Origin: DATFWC01 sp963777755
Lineage (GTDB): Bacteria; Pseudomonadota; Alphaproteobacteria; Rhizobiales; Xanthobacteraceae
Assembly (NCBI GenBank): GCA_963777755.1
Contig: CAVZSC010000025.1
Span: 248,001-312,000 of the forward strand
Direction: 5' to 3'
DNA length: 64,000 nucleotides
Both the position numbers and the translations under genes were made by a program. Numbering within the stretch: position 1 is the first letter of the stretch; each line of letters begins with the position of its first letter. The notes below the pieces were generated by a model. The model was not told the origin of the DNA. It saw only the letters and a program-made list of their open reading frames with translations, and did no database searches. Shown piece after piece: positions 44,220 through 53,014 of the stretch.

Positions 44220-45742
44220 CAGACGTCGTGTCCCGAGTAGGAGCAGTTGAACGATTTGTTGCACAGCGGGAAGTCGGCCACGATGTTGTTCTCGATCGCC
44301 GCTTCGAGCAACGGCCACTGGAAACAGGAGGCGTCGCGCACGTGGCCGCGCGCAATCTTTCCGTCGGCGCCGAGGCGCAGCCAGACCAGAAAATCGCCGC
44401 GGAACGCCTCCACCAGGGCGACGCCCTCGCTTAGGGTCGCCCGGGCGGGCAGCGGGGCCGCGATCGGCCCGGCGGGCAGCGATGCGAGCCACGCCCTGAT
44501 GAGCGCGATGCTGGCGTCCACTTCACGGATGCGCACCCAGACCCGCGCATTCACATCGCCTTGGGAAAAGACCGGCACATCCAACGTGATCTGGTCATAG
44601 GGCGGGTAGGCAATCGCGCGGCGGGCATCGAAAGTCCGTCCCGAGCCGCGGCCAACGTAGCCGCCCGCTCCCCAGCGCGCGACGAGGTCGGGAGCCACGA
44701 TGCCGGTGTTGCAGGTGCGGTCCTGCAGCGACGGCGTATCGTCGTACAGCCGCACGATCTCGGCAAAGCGCGGCTCGATCACGTCGAGCATGATCCCGAT
44801 GGCGGTCGCGCCATCGCCGGTGAGGTCCTGCGCGACGCCGCCCGGCACGATGCGGTCCATCATCAACCGGTGCCCGAACGCGACGTCGCTCGCCGCCAGG
44901 ACCCGCTCGCGCAGGATGCCGCAATGCGCATGCAGGATGGCGAACGCCGCGTCGTTGCAGATCGCGCCGATGTCGCCCAGGTGATTGGCGATGCGCTCGA
45001 GCTCCGCCATCACGCCGCGCACGACCGCAGCGCGTTGCGGCACGTCGACGTCGAGGGCGGCCTCGACGGCGCGCGCAAACGCAAAGCTTGCTGCGACCGT
45101 GGAGTCGCCGGATACGCGCGCGACGATCTGCTGCGCGCGCGCGAGGTCGGCCCCGGCAAGCAGGCGGTCGATGCCCTTGTGGACGTAGCCGAGCCGTTCC
45201 TCCAGCCGTGCCACCGTCTCGCCGTTGGCGGTGAAGCGGAAGTGTCCCGGCTCGATGATGCCGGCGTGCACCGGCCCGACCGGAATCTCGTGCAGGCCCT
45301 CGCCGTGCACGGGGAGGAATTCGTAATCGGCGGGGTCGCGCGGTTCGCTCGGCTCCGCCGCGCCGAGCGGCGCACGGATGCCCCAGGCGCCATGATCGAG
45401 CCACGGGCGGCGATCGGCGCTGCCGATCGCGGAGTGCCCGTTGAGGTCGCGGATCGTACGCTCGAGCCGGATCGCCGGCGCATGATGGCGGCCGATCGAC
45501 GGAAAGCCGCCGTATTTGAGGCCGATCGACAGCACACAAGGCTGCGCCAGCGTGTCGGCGCGAACCGCGAGATGCGCGTGCGTATCGTCCGCCCACAGGC
45601 CGAGGAGATCGCCGCCGCCTTCGTCGAGCGCCTGCGCGACGGCAGTCCAGGTGTCGGCATCGACTTCGTGGCGCGGCCACGGCCGGTGCCCGGGAAGCGG
45701 GGGGAAGCTCGACAGCAGCGTGGCGATCTGTTGCGAGGGCAT
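44219..45742 (-). CDS. Hydrogenase-4/complex I large-subunit-like protein (HyfG/HycE family) without NiFe ligands
   Basis: 507 residues. The N-terminal NuoC-like domain (up to about 190) is fused to a NuoD/HycE-like domain (FRFTANGETVARLEERLGYV, HKGIDRLLAG, RIANHLGDIG). The first NiFe CxxC site reads VARVSGDSTVAAS, with Ser instead of both Cys. The C-terminal DPCxSC site reads DFPLCNKSFNCSYSGHDV. It therefore cannot hold a normal NiFe centre. Similar non-hydrogenase relatives of energy-converting hydrogenases are known from other bacteria; their substrate is not settled. It probably forms the peripheral arm of a membrane complex with the five neighbours. Confidence 0.88.
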   Translation of the reverse strand: MPSQQIATLLSSFPPLPGHRPWPRHEVDADTWTAVAQALDEGGGDLLGLWADDTHAHLAVRADTLAQPCVLSIGLKYGGFPSIGRHHAPAIRLERTIRDLNGHSAIGSADRRPWLDHGAWGIRAPLGAAEPSEPRDPADYEFLPVHGEGLHEIPVGPVHAGIIEPGHFRFTANGETVARLEERLGYVHKGIDRLLAGADLARAQQIVARVSGDSTVAASFAFARAVEAALDVDVPQRAAVVRGVMAELERIANHLGDIGAICNDAAFAILHAHCGILRERVLAASDVAFGHRLMMDRIVPGGVAQDLTGDGATAIGIMLDVIEPRFAEIVRLYDDTPSLQDRTCNTGIVAPDLVARWGAGGYVGRGSGRTFDARRAIAYPPYDQITLDVPVFSQGDVNARVWVRIREVDASIALIRAWLASLPAGPIAAPLPARATLSEGVALVEAFRGDFLVWLRLGADGKIARGHVRDASCFQWPLLEAAIENNIVADFPLCNKSFNCSYSGHDV

Positions 45743-45747
45743 CGGGA

Positions 45748-47184
45748 TCACCCCAGCTGCGCCGCGACGACGCGGAACCAGCGCACGATCGGCTCCGGCA
45801 GCCACAGCCCGGCGATGAGCACGAACAGCAAGTGCAGGAACAGCGGTACGTACGAGGCTTTGACGTGGCCCACCGGTCCGCTCGGCTTGCCGAACAGGAC
45901 CTGCTGCAGGCGCAGGACGAGCGCGCTGAACGCGATCAGCAATCCGAACACCAGCACGACGGCGAGCAGCGGCTGGCGGGCGAACGTGGACGACACCAGC
46001 ATGAACTCGCTGAGGAAAATGCCGAACGGCGGCAGCCCGGCGATGGCGATCACCCCGAGCGCGAGCCCGACGGCGAGCACCGGGTGGGTGACCGACAGCC
46101 CGCTGATGTGGGCGATCTGCTGCGTCCCCTTGACCTGCGCGATGTGCCCCACGGCGAAGAAGATCGCCGACTTCGTCAACGAGTGCATGGTCATGTGCAG
46201 GAGGCCGGCTAAATTCGCCACTGTCCCGCCCATGCCGAATGCGAAGGTGATGATCCCCATGTGCTCGATCGACGAATAGGCGAACAGGCGCTTGATGTCG
46301 CGGCGGCGGAACAGCATGAATGCCGCGAACACGAGACTGACCAGGCCGAGCGCGATCATGATCACGCCGACGTTGAGCGTCTCCGGGTTCGCCGCCAGCA
46401 GGATCTTGAAGCGCAGCAGCGCGTAGAGCGCGACGTTGAGCAGCAGGCCCGACAGCACCGCCGAGATCGGGGTCGGGCCTTCCGCATGGGCGTCGGGCAG
46501 CCAGGCATGGAATGGCGCCAGCCCCACCTTGGTGCCGTAGCCCACCAGCAGGAACACGAAGGCGAGCGACAACAGCCGCGGATCGAAGCTCGCGGCCTTC
46601 TGCACCATCAGGTCCCAGGCGAGTGCCGGCAGGCCCTCGCCGAGCACGTCCTGCGCCGTGAGGTAGACCAGGATCGTGCCGAAGAAGGCGAGCGCGATGC
46701 CGACGCTGCCGAGGATGAAATATTTCCAGGCTGCCTCGACGGCTTCCGGCGTCCGGTAGATGCCCACCATCATGACGGTCGACAGCGTCGCGACCTCGAC
46801 GCCGACCCACATCAACCCGATATTGTTGGCGACGAGGGCGACGTTCATCGCGCCGATCATCGCCTGGTAGAGCGCGTGATAGAAGCGCAGGAACACCGGC
46901 GTCAGCCGCCCGGTCTCGAGCTCGTGGCCGATATAGCTCGCGCTGAAGATCGAGGTGGTGAAGGCGACGAAGGTGGTGACGGTGACGAAGAAGATGTTGA
47001 AATCGTCGACGATCAACAGGTCGCTGCGCGACCGCGCGACGAACAGCAGCGACACGCCGGCCACGAAGGTCAGCCCGGAGGCGAGCACGTTGATGGCGGC
47101 GCCGATGCGATAGTTCGGCGTCAGGGCCAGCACCACGATCGCGATCGCCGGCACCCACAGGATCGCATGCAGCGGTGCGATCAC
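45748..47184 (-). CDS. Hydrogenase-4 component F-like antiporter subunit (HyfF/NuoN family)
   Basis: 478 residues with about 14 membrane segments. Proton-channel motifs of the NuoL/M/N family are present: VGVEVATLSTVMMVG (Glu in helix 5), YGTKVGLAPFHAWLPDAHAE and FAYSSIEHMGIITFAF (Lys and His residues). The start is a GTG at 47184 that overlaps the stop of the preceding gene (GTGA), typical of translational coupling. Translocates H+ or Na+ across the inner membrane. Confidence 0.9.
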   Translation of the reverse strand: MIAPLHAILWVPAIAIVVLALTPNYRIGAAINVLASGLTFVAGVSLLFVARSRSDLLIVDDFNIFFVTVTTFVAFTTSIFSASYIGHELETGRLTPVFLRFYHALYQAMIGAMNVALVANNIGLMWVGVEVATLSTVMMVGIYRTPEAVEAAWKYFILGSVGIALAFFGTILVYLTAQDVLGEGLPALAWDLMVQKAASFDPRLLSLAFVFLLVGYGTKVGLAPFHAWLPDAHAEGPTPISAVLSGLLLNVALYALLRFKILLAANPETLNVGVIMIALGLVSLVFAAFMLFRRRDIKRLFAYSSIEHMGIITFAFGMGGTVANLAGLLHMTMHSLTKSAIFFAVGHIAQVKGTQQIAHISGLSVTHPVLAVGLALGVIAIAGLPPFGIFLSEFMLVSSTFARQPLLAVVLVFGLLIAFSALVLRLQQVLFGKPSGPVGHVKASYVPLFLHLLFVLIAGLWLPEPIVRWFRVVAAQLG

Positions 47185-47852
47185 AGGTGGTCGCTCCGCT
47201 CGCCGCGGAAGCGATCGAGCGCGCTCACGTCGACCGTATCGAACCGCTCGCGAATGCGGAATACGAACACGCCGAACACGATGAAGGCGATCAGGATCGA
47301 GAACGCAACCGAGAACTCCACGACCAGGGGCATTCCCTTGGCGCCGGCCGCCGCCAGCACCAGCCCGTTTTCCAGCGACATGAAGCCGATGATCTGCGTC
47401 ACGGCGTTCCGCCGGGTGATCATCATGAGCAGACCGAGCAGGATCACCGCGAGCGCAAACGCCAGGTCCTCGCGCGCCAGCAGGCTCAGGCCCGCGCCGA
47501 CCGGCATGACCAGCAGGATCGAGAGGGCGACGAGGCCGAGCCCGAGGATCATGGTCGGCCCGCCGCCGATCACCTGCTCGATCTCGCGGTGGATCTCGAG
47601 GCGTCGGACGATCCGGTGCAGCGCCGCCGGGATGATGAAGCCTTTTACGACCAGCGCGACCAGCGCGGTGACATAGAGATGCGGGGCGTTCTGGAAATAC
47701 GCCTGCCAGGCGACGGCGAGCGCCAGCGTGATCGCCTGCAGGGCGAACACGTTGAGGACGGCGCTGATGCGGTCCTGGTAGATCAAGAGGAAGCTCAGCA
47801 CCACCATCCCGCCGGCGAGCAAATGGGCGATGTCGAATTGCAGCGAACGCAT
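47181..47852 (-). CDS. Hydrogenase-4 component E-like protein (HyfE; NuoK/MrpC-like)
   Basis: 223 residues with six or seven membrane segments and almost no soluble loops. The C-terminal part carries the NuoK-like RRNAVTQIIGFMSLENGLVL, with its conserved Glu. Family members are extended NuoK homologues. It lies 11 bp after the HyfC-like gene and overlaps the next gene by 4 bp. Confidence 0.85.
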   Translation of the reverse strand: MRSLQFDIAHLLAGGMVVLSFLLIYQDRISAVLNVFALQAITLALAVAWQAYFQNAPHLYVTALVALVVKGFIIPAALHRIVRRLEIHREIEQVIGGGPTMILGLGLVALSILLVMPVGAGLSLLAREDLAFALAVILLGLLMMITRRNAVTQIIGFMSLENGLVLAAAGAKGMPLVVEFSVAFSILIAFIVFGVFVFRIRERFDTVDVSALDRFRGERSDHL

Positions 47853-47863
47853 GCGATGACCGA

Positions 47864-48820
47864 CTAGAAGCTCTGGGAGACGAACAGGAGGAACACGGCG
47901 AGCGCCGCGGCGGCGAACGCGCCGCCGAGGAAGATCGGATAGCGGAACACGCGCATCTTGGCGACGGCCGTCTCGCCGATCGGCAGGGCCACGGCGAGGA
48001 CGAGAAGCTTGGCGAGATACGCCACAAGGCCGAGCGCGAGCGCGCCCAGGCTCTTGTCCGTCGTTGCCATGCCGAACGGGGCGAACAGGCAGATCAGCAG
48101 CGAGAAATAGAGCACCAGCTTGAGGGCGGCGGCCGCTTCGATCATCGCCAGGTGGCGGCCGGAATATTCCAGCACCATGGCCTCGTGCACCATAGTCAGC
48201 TCGAGGTGGGTCGCCGGATTGTCGATCGGGATGCGGGCGTTCTCGGCGACGGCGACGAAGATGAACGCGAACAGCGCGAGCGCGAGCGAGACGCGCAGGC
48301 CCACCGGATCGTGGATCATGTGCGCCGCGATGCTGGAGAGCTGGGTGGTGCCGGCGACCAGCGCGACGGTGAAGGCGATCAGCAGCATCGCCGGCTCCGC
48401 CAGCGAGGAGATCATCATCTCGCGCGACGATCCGATGCCGCCGAACGCCGTGCCGACGTCCATGCCGGCGAGCGCCAGCGCGAACCGGGCGGTGGCGATG
48501 ATCGCCACGACGGCGATCAGGTCGGCGGCCCAGGAGAACAGGAGCCCGGTCGCGTAGGTCGGCACCAGGGCGGCGGCGACCCAGGTGGCGGCGAAGATCA
48601 GGTAGGGGGCGACGCGGTAGATCCACGAGGCGTTGTGCGCCAGCACTGCCTCCTTGTGCATGAGCTTCCACAGGTCGCGGTAGGGCAGCAGCACCGATGC
48701 CCCGCGCCGCCGCAGCAACCGCGCCTTCACCTTGCGGGTCACGCCGATGATCAGCGGCGCCACCAGCAGCACCAGGAACATCTGCACGCCCTGGGTGGCG
48801 AGATCGAGGATCAGCGCCAT
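47864..48820 (-). CDS. Hydrogenase-4 component C-like protein (HyfC/NuoH family)
   Basis: 318 residues from the ATG at 48820. About eight membrane segments. The quinone-module signature is seen in the EKARIPIDNPATHLELT-like loop (AENARIPIDNPATHLELTMV) and VHEAMVLEYSGRHLAMIE. It anchors the peripheral arm to the membrane. Its start lies inside the end of the HyfB-like gene (10-bp overlap), indicating coupling. Confidence 0.9.
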   Translation of the reverse strand: MALILDLATQGVQMFLVLLVAPLIIGVTRKVKARLLRRRGASVLLPYRDLWKLMHKEAVLAHNASWIYRVAPYLIFAATWVAAALVPTYATGLLFSWAADLIAVVAIIATARFALALAGMDVGTAFGGIGSSREMMISSLAEPAMLLIAFTVALVAGTTQLSSIAAHMIHDPVGLRVSLALALFAFIFVAVAENARIPIDNPATHLELTMVHEAMVLEYSGRHLAMIEAAAALKLVLYFSLLICLFAPFGMATTDKSLGALALGLVAYLAKLLVLAVALPIGETAVAKMRVFRYPIFLGGAFAAAALAVFLLFVSQSF

Positions 48821-50823
48821 ACCGCCACCGTGACCAGGAGAAGGATCAATGTGGTGACCGTCAGCGTCAGGTATTGGCGAATGGTGAGGAACTGCAGGGC
48901 GTTGAGCTTGTGCGCCACGGTCCACACCGCGCGCGTCAGCGGGCCGTAGACAATGCGCCAGGCGGGGTCGAAGACCTTCACCTGGAAATGGGCGGGACGC
49001 GCGTCGAGCGGGGGCGGCATGTCCACGTGCTCATGCACCTGGAACACGGTCGTGCCGAACACCCGTCGGATCGGCATGGCGAAGCTCGAGCTGGTGTACT
49101 GGGTGGTCGGCGAGACGACCGGATAGCCGCAGTCCCAGATGGCGCTGCGACGCGTCGCCCGCGTCGCAAAGCGATGGATGAAGGTTGCGGTCAGCACGCC
49201 CGCGCAGACGAAGAACGCCAGGATGATCAGGCCGTTGTAGGAGCTGCGGCTCTCGGCGATCGGCACGATCGACAGCCACGACAGGCCGACTTGCGGCGGC
49301 ATGCGCGCGCCCGTGACGCCGCTCACCGCCGGCGCCAGCAGGTCGATGACGAAGCCGGGCAGCACGCCGGCGAGAAAGCAGAGCGCGGCGAGCACGAACA
49401 TGGCGGCGAGCGAGCAGCGGTCGACTTCGCGCGCCTGCTCGGCGGCAGCCGTGCGCGGGCGCCCCAGGAAGGTGACGCCGAATGCCTTGACGAAACACGC
49501 GGCGGCAAGCGCGGCCGACAATGCGAGCAACGCGCCGACCGCCGGGATCAGGAACTTGAGGCCCCATTGGGGAATCTGCGGGCTGACCAGGATCGCCTGG
49601 AAGGTCAGCCATTCGGAGACGAAGCCGTTGAGCGGCGGCAGCGCCGAGATGGCCGCACAGCCGATCAGGAAGGCGATTGCCGTATACGGCATGGTGTGGA
49701 TGAGCCCGCCCAGCCGCTCCATGTCGCGCTCGCCCGTGGCGGTCAGGACGGCGCCCGCGCCGTAGAACAACAGGCTCTTGAACACCGAGTGGTTGAACAC
49801 GTGGAACAAGGCGGCCGTGAGCGCCAGCGCGGCCGCCCAGGGCAGCTCGTTGGCCTGGAACGCCATCGCCAGGCCGAGGCCGATGAAGATGATGCCGATG
49901 TTCTCGACCGTATGGTAGGCGAGCAGGCGCTTGAGATCGTGCTGCATGAGCGCATAGAGCACCCCGAGCGCCGACGTGATGCCGCCGAGCGCCAGCACCG
50001 TCATGCTCGACCAGGCGGTAGGCTCGCCAATGAGGTCGAATACGATGCGAACGAACCCGTAAACGCCGACCTTGGTCATCACGCCGCTGAGCAGCGCCGA
50101 CACATGGCTCGGCGCCGCCGGATGCGCCAGCGGCAGCCACACGTGGAGCGGCACCAGGCCGGCTTTCGATCCGGTCCCGGCGAGCGCCAGCACGAAGGCG
50201 AGGCCGGCGACCATGGGCGCGTGATCGGCCGCCCGGATGGCGGCAAAGTCGTAATTTCCGTCGCTGCCCGCCAGCACGCCGAACGCCAGAAGCAGGCACA
50301 GCGTGCCGAAGCTCGCCATCAAGAGATAGATGTAGCCGGCGCGGGTATTGGCCTGCACCTCATGGTGCGCGACGACGATCGCCCAGGAGGTGAGCGACAT
50401 CAGCTCCCACGACAACAGGAACGAGAAGGCGTCGTGGGCGAGCACGACCAGGTTCATGCCGGCGAGGAAAGCCGGGAAGAACGGCAGAACCCGCGCCGGA
50501 TGCGGCTCGTGCCGGCCGTAGCCGAGGCCGTAGAGGCTCGTCAGCGCGCCGCCGAGATTGACCACGAACAGAAAGAACGAGGCGAGCGCGTCGATGCGGA
50601 AATGCGCGCCCAGGCCGGGAAGCCCGAGCGGCAGGACCACGGCAGGGAGGGCCTCGGGATCGAAGCCGAGATGCGAGAGGGCATTCGCCATGGCGGCGCC
50701 CGAGACCGCGAGCGTTGCGCCGTAGATGAGCGTGCTGGCGAGACGGGAGCGAACGATCACGACTGCCAGCATCGCGATGCCGATCAAGGCGGCAACGCAA
50801 GCAAGCGCGACAACGACGGGCAT
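48811..50823 (-). CDS. Hydrogenase-4 component B-like antiporter subunit (HyfB/NuoL family)
   Basis: 670 residues, about 16 membrane segments; first gene of the operon. Antiporter motifs are SFLLSWELMSLTSWAIVV (Glu), GTGSKAGLVPLHVWLPLAHP (Lys) and AYHTVENIGIIFIGLG (His/Glu). The C-terminal extension (WDCGYPVVSPTTQYTSSSFA onward) is like that of HyfB rather than NuoL. Together with the other five it gives a complex with two antiporter-type subunits. No HycB/HyfA- or HycF/HyfH-type ferredoxin subunits are found in the window. Confidence 0.9.
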   Translation of the reverse strand: MPVVVALACVAALIGIAMLAVVIVRSRLASTLIYGATLAVSGAAMANALSHLGFDPEALPAVVLPLGLPGLGAHFRIDALASFFLFVVNLGGALTSLYGLGYGRHEPHPARVLPFFPAFLAGMNLVVLAHDAFSFLLSWELMSLTSWAIVVAHHEVQANTRAGYIYLLMASFGTLCLLLAFGVLAGSDGNYDFAAIRAADHAPMVAGLAFVLALAGTGSKAGLVPLHVWLPLAHPAAPSHVSALLSGVMTKVGVYGFVRIVFDLIGEPTAWSSMTVLALGGITSALGVLYALMQHDLKRLLAYHTVENIGIIFIGLGLAMAFQANELPWAAALALTAALFHVFNHSVFKSLLFYGAGAVLTATGERDMERLGGLIHTMPYTAIAFLIGCAAISALPPLNGFVSEWLTFQAILVSPQIPQWGLKFLIPAVGALLALSAALAAACFVKAFGVTFLGRPRTAAAEQAREVDRCSLAAMFVLAALCFLAGVLPGFVIDLLAPAVSGVTGARMPPQVGLSWLSIVPIAESRSSYNGLIILAFFVCAGVLTATFIHRFATRATRRSAIWDCGYPVVSPTTQYTSSSFAMPIRRVFGTTVFQVHEHVDMPPPLDARPAHFQVKVFDPAWRIVYGPLTRAVWTVAHKLNALQFLTIRQYLTLTVTTLILLLVTVAVWR

Positions 50824-51253
50824 CGATCTCTACCATTTGCCCGCGGCGGCGTGCCGGCGGGCCCTTCGCTTCGTCGCGGCGCACAGGGGCACGCGCGTCA
50901 TGGCGGCGCGCTCCGCCGGCTCAGCCGTTGTGGGGGAGGATCCCCGATTGCACCACGAATCGTTATCCCAGCCAGCTGACGCATAGACCGTTTTCCGCCC
51001 GAACGGGAGGCCCCCCGCAAGCGCTCGCGAGAACCGAGGCCCCGACTATTTGCGGTTGCGGATCGTCGGGAGACCGACCCCAGCTGCATGGGCTCCCGCC
51101 CCACTGCGGCAATATGGCCCGCAACCCGCCGTTCCCTCGGCAAGTTGCAGGATTTTAAACAGGAATCCCTGGTACGGCCGTTTGGCTATTAATCATGAGA
51201 CTTTTGGACCGATTTGAGCGGCCATTGCGGTGTGCTATGGACTTTGTGGGCGG
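50824..51253. other. Intergenic region between divergent hyf-like and transporter operons
   Basis: About 430 bp with no recognised gene. It must hold the promoters of two divergent operons; no confident -35/-10 pair was identified. Open frames across it have no ribosome sites or familiar sequence. Confidence 0.5.
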
Positions 51254-51270
51254 TGGTATGTGTTATACCA
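51254..51270. promoter_or_regulatory. Probable GntR/FCD operator 1
   Basis: TGGTATGTGTTATACCA, arms TGGTAT(G) and (T)ATACCA around a 3-base centre. Nearly identical to the site at 54554-54570 in front of the GntR gene. It lies 88 bp before the transporter binding-protein start and is the likely binding site for regulation of the transporter operon. Confidence 0.65.
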
Positions 51271-51358
51271 GACCAGAGGCCCGACATTTGGGGGCGAGAA
51301 TCAAGGGCCGGCGATCAGCCGGTGGACGACAACAACACAACCTTTGGGAGTGAAGCGC

Positions 51359-52375
51359 ATGACAGGTTCGATCCACCTCGCCCGGCTCGGCGTCGCCGCC
51401 GCGCTGGGAGCTGCGTTCGCGGTTGCATCGACAGCGCCGTCGGTCGCATGGGAGCCTACCCGCACCGTCGAGATCATCGTGCCGGCGGGGCCCGGCGGCG
51501 GGGCCGATCAGATGGCCCGCGTCGTCCAGGGCATCGTCACCAAGCACCAGCTGATGAAGCAGTCGATGGTGGTCATCAACAAGGCTGGCGGTGCCGGCGG
51601 CGAAGGCTTCCTCGACGTCAAGGGCTCGGCCCGCAATCCGCACAAGCTGGTCATCACGCTGTCGAACCTGTTCACCACGCCGCTCGGCACCGGCATTCCG
51701 TTCAATTGGAAGGATTTGACGCCGGTCGCCATGCTGGCGTTGGACGAGTTCGTCCTGTGGGTCAATGCCGAGACGCCCTATCAGACGGCCCAGGACTACA
51801 TCAAGGCCGTCAAGGCGGCGCCGCCCGCCCAGTTCAAGATGGGCGGCACCGGGTCGAAGCAGGAAGACCAGATCATCACCGTCGCGGTCGAGAAGGCGAG
51901 CGACACCAAGTTCACCTACATCCCCTACAAGGGCGGCGGCGAGGTGGCGGTGCAGCTGGTCGGCAAGCACGTCAACTCGACCGTCAACAACCCGATCGAG
52001 GCGGTGGCGCAGTGGCGCGGCGGCAAGGTGCGCCCGCTCTGCGTGTTCGACAGCAAGCCGCTCGACTACAAGGACAAGGTCGCCGACAAGTCGTGGAGCG
52101 AGATTCCCACCTGCAAGTCCGCTGGGCTCGACGTCGAGTACCTGATGCTGCGCGGCATCTTCATGTCGCCCGGCGCGACCGCCGACCAGGTCGGCTTCTA
52201 CGTCGATCTTCTCAAGAAGGTGCGCGAGACGCCGGAATGGAAGACGCTGATGAATGACGGTGCCTTCAATCAGACCTTCATGACCGGCGCCGACTACGCC
52301 AAATGGGTCGAGAACGAGGAAAAGCGCCACCAGTCGCTCATGAAGGATGCGGGCTTCCTCGCCGCCAGCAATTGA
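51359..52375 (+). CDS. Tripartite tricarboxylate transporter substrate-binding protein (TctC-like)
   Basis: 338 residues from the ATG at 51359. Signal peptide (GVAAALGAAFAVASTAPSVA). Binding-protein motifs are WEPTRTVEIIVPAGPGGGAD, INKAGGAGGEGFLDVKG and KFTYIPYKGGGEVAVQL. It captures the substrate in the periplasm for the membrane subunits encoded next. Because the transporter precedes oxalyl-CoA decarboxylase and formyl-CoA transferase genes under a shared putative operator, oxalate or a related acid is the likeliest cargo (inference). Confidence 0.9.
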   Translation: MTGSIHLARLGVAAALGAAFAVASTAPSVAWEPTRTVEIIVPAGPGGGADQMARVVQGIVTKHQLMKQSMVVINKAGGAGGEGFLDVKGSARNPHKLVITLSNLFTTPLGTGIPFNWKDLTPVAMLALDEFVLWVNAETPYQTAQDYIKAVKAAPPAQFKMGGTGSKQEDQIITVAVEKASDTKFTYIPYKGGGEVAVQLVGKHVNSTVNNPIEAVAQWRGGKVRPLCVFDSKPLDYKDKVADKSWSEIPTCKSAGLDVEYLMLRGIFMSPGATADQVGFYVDLLKKVRETPEWKTLMNDGAFNQTFMTGADYAKWVENEEKRHQSLMKDAGFLAASN

Positions 52376-52443
52376 GTTGACCTCACGTCGTGCCGCCGGC
52401 CTCGCCATGACCGGCGGCACGCGCGCGTATCTCCGGAGGAGCG

Positions 52444-52953
52444 ATGACCGATAAGTCGTTGGAGCCCGCGAGCGGTAGCGGGCCGTCCCACCGTTGGGTC
52501 GAAGCCGGCGTTGCAGTTTTTCTGGGGCTGCTCGGCGCCATCGTCATCGTCGGCAGCCTGCAGGTCGGAATCGGCTGGGGACCCGAAGGGCCGAAGTCCG
52601 GTTTCTTTCCGTTCTACCTGGGCGTGGTGATCGTCGCGGCGAGTGCCGCCAACCTGGCCCGTGTCCTGATCGAAGGCGACCGCGAGCAATTGTTCGCCGA
52701 CTGGGGCCAGCTTGCCCAGGTCATGTCGGTCGTCATCCCGACCACGGTCTACGTCCTGGCGGTTCCCTGGATCGGGATCTATGTCGCCTCGATGCTGCTG
52801 ATCGTCGTGTTCATGAAATGGCTCGGTCGCTACGGCTGGGGACTGACGCTTGCGATCGCGGTCGGCGTCCCGGCGATCGTCTATGTGATCTTCGAGAAAT
52901 GGTTCCTCATTCCGCTGCCGAAGGGGCCGCTGGAAGACCTGCTGGGCCTTTAG
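52444..52953 (+). CDS. Tripartite tricarboxylate transporter small membrane subunit (TctB-like)
   Basis: 169 residues with four membrane segments, first at VAVFLGLLGAIVIVGSLQVG, last at LTLAIAVGVPAIVYVIFEKW. The conserved GPKSGFFPFYLGVVI loop of TctB is present. Lies 68 bp after the binding protein and 61 bp before the large subunit. CGGAGGAG precedes the start. Confidence 0.9.
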   Translation: MTDKSLEPASGSGPSHRWVEAGVAVFLGLLGAIVIVGSLQVGIGWGPEGPKSGFFPFYLGVVIVAASAANLARVLIEGDREQLFADWGQLAQVMSVVIPTTVYVLAVPWIGIYVASMLLIVVFMKWLGRYGWGLTLAIAVGVPAIVYVIFEKWFLIPLPKGPLEDLLGL

Positions 52954-53014
52954 ACGAACGAAGAATTTGCACCATCGCCGGGGGCGATCGCGCGCGGGGG
53001 GACTGGGGTCGGAA

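Noticed and set aside
44219..47158. One 979-codon minus-strand frame that appears to fuse the HyfF-like and HyfG-like regions
   Set aside because: Its first half is an out-of-frame reading of the HyfF-like gene; the real large subunit starts at 45742 and the HyfF-like gene runs 45748-47184.
43686..50823. Functional hydrogenase-4 or formate hydrogenlyase
   Set aside because: The large subunit lacks the NiFe-binding cysteines, so a hydrogenase name is not used despite overall similarity.
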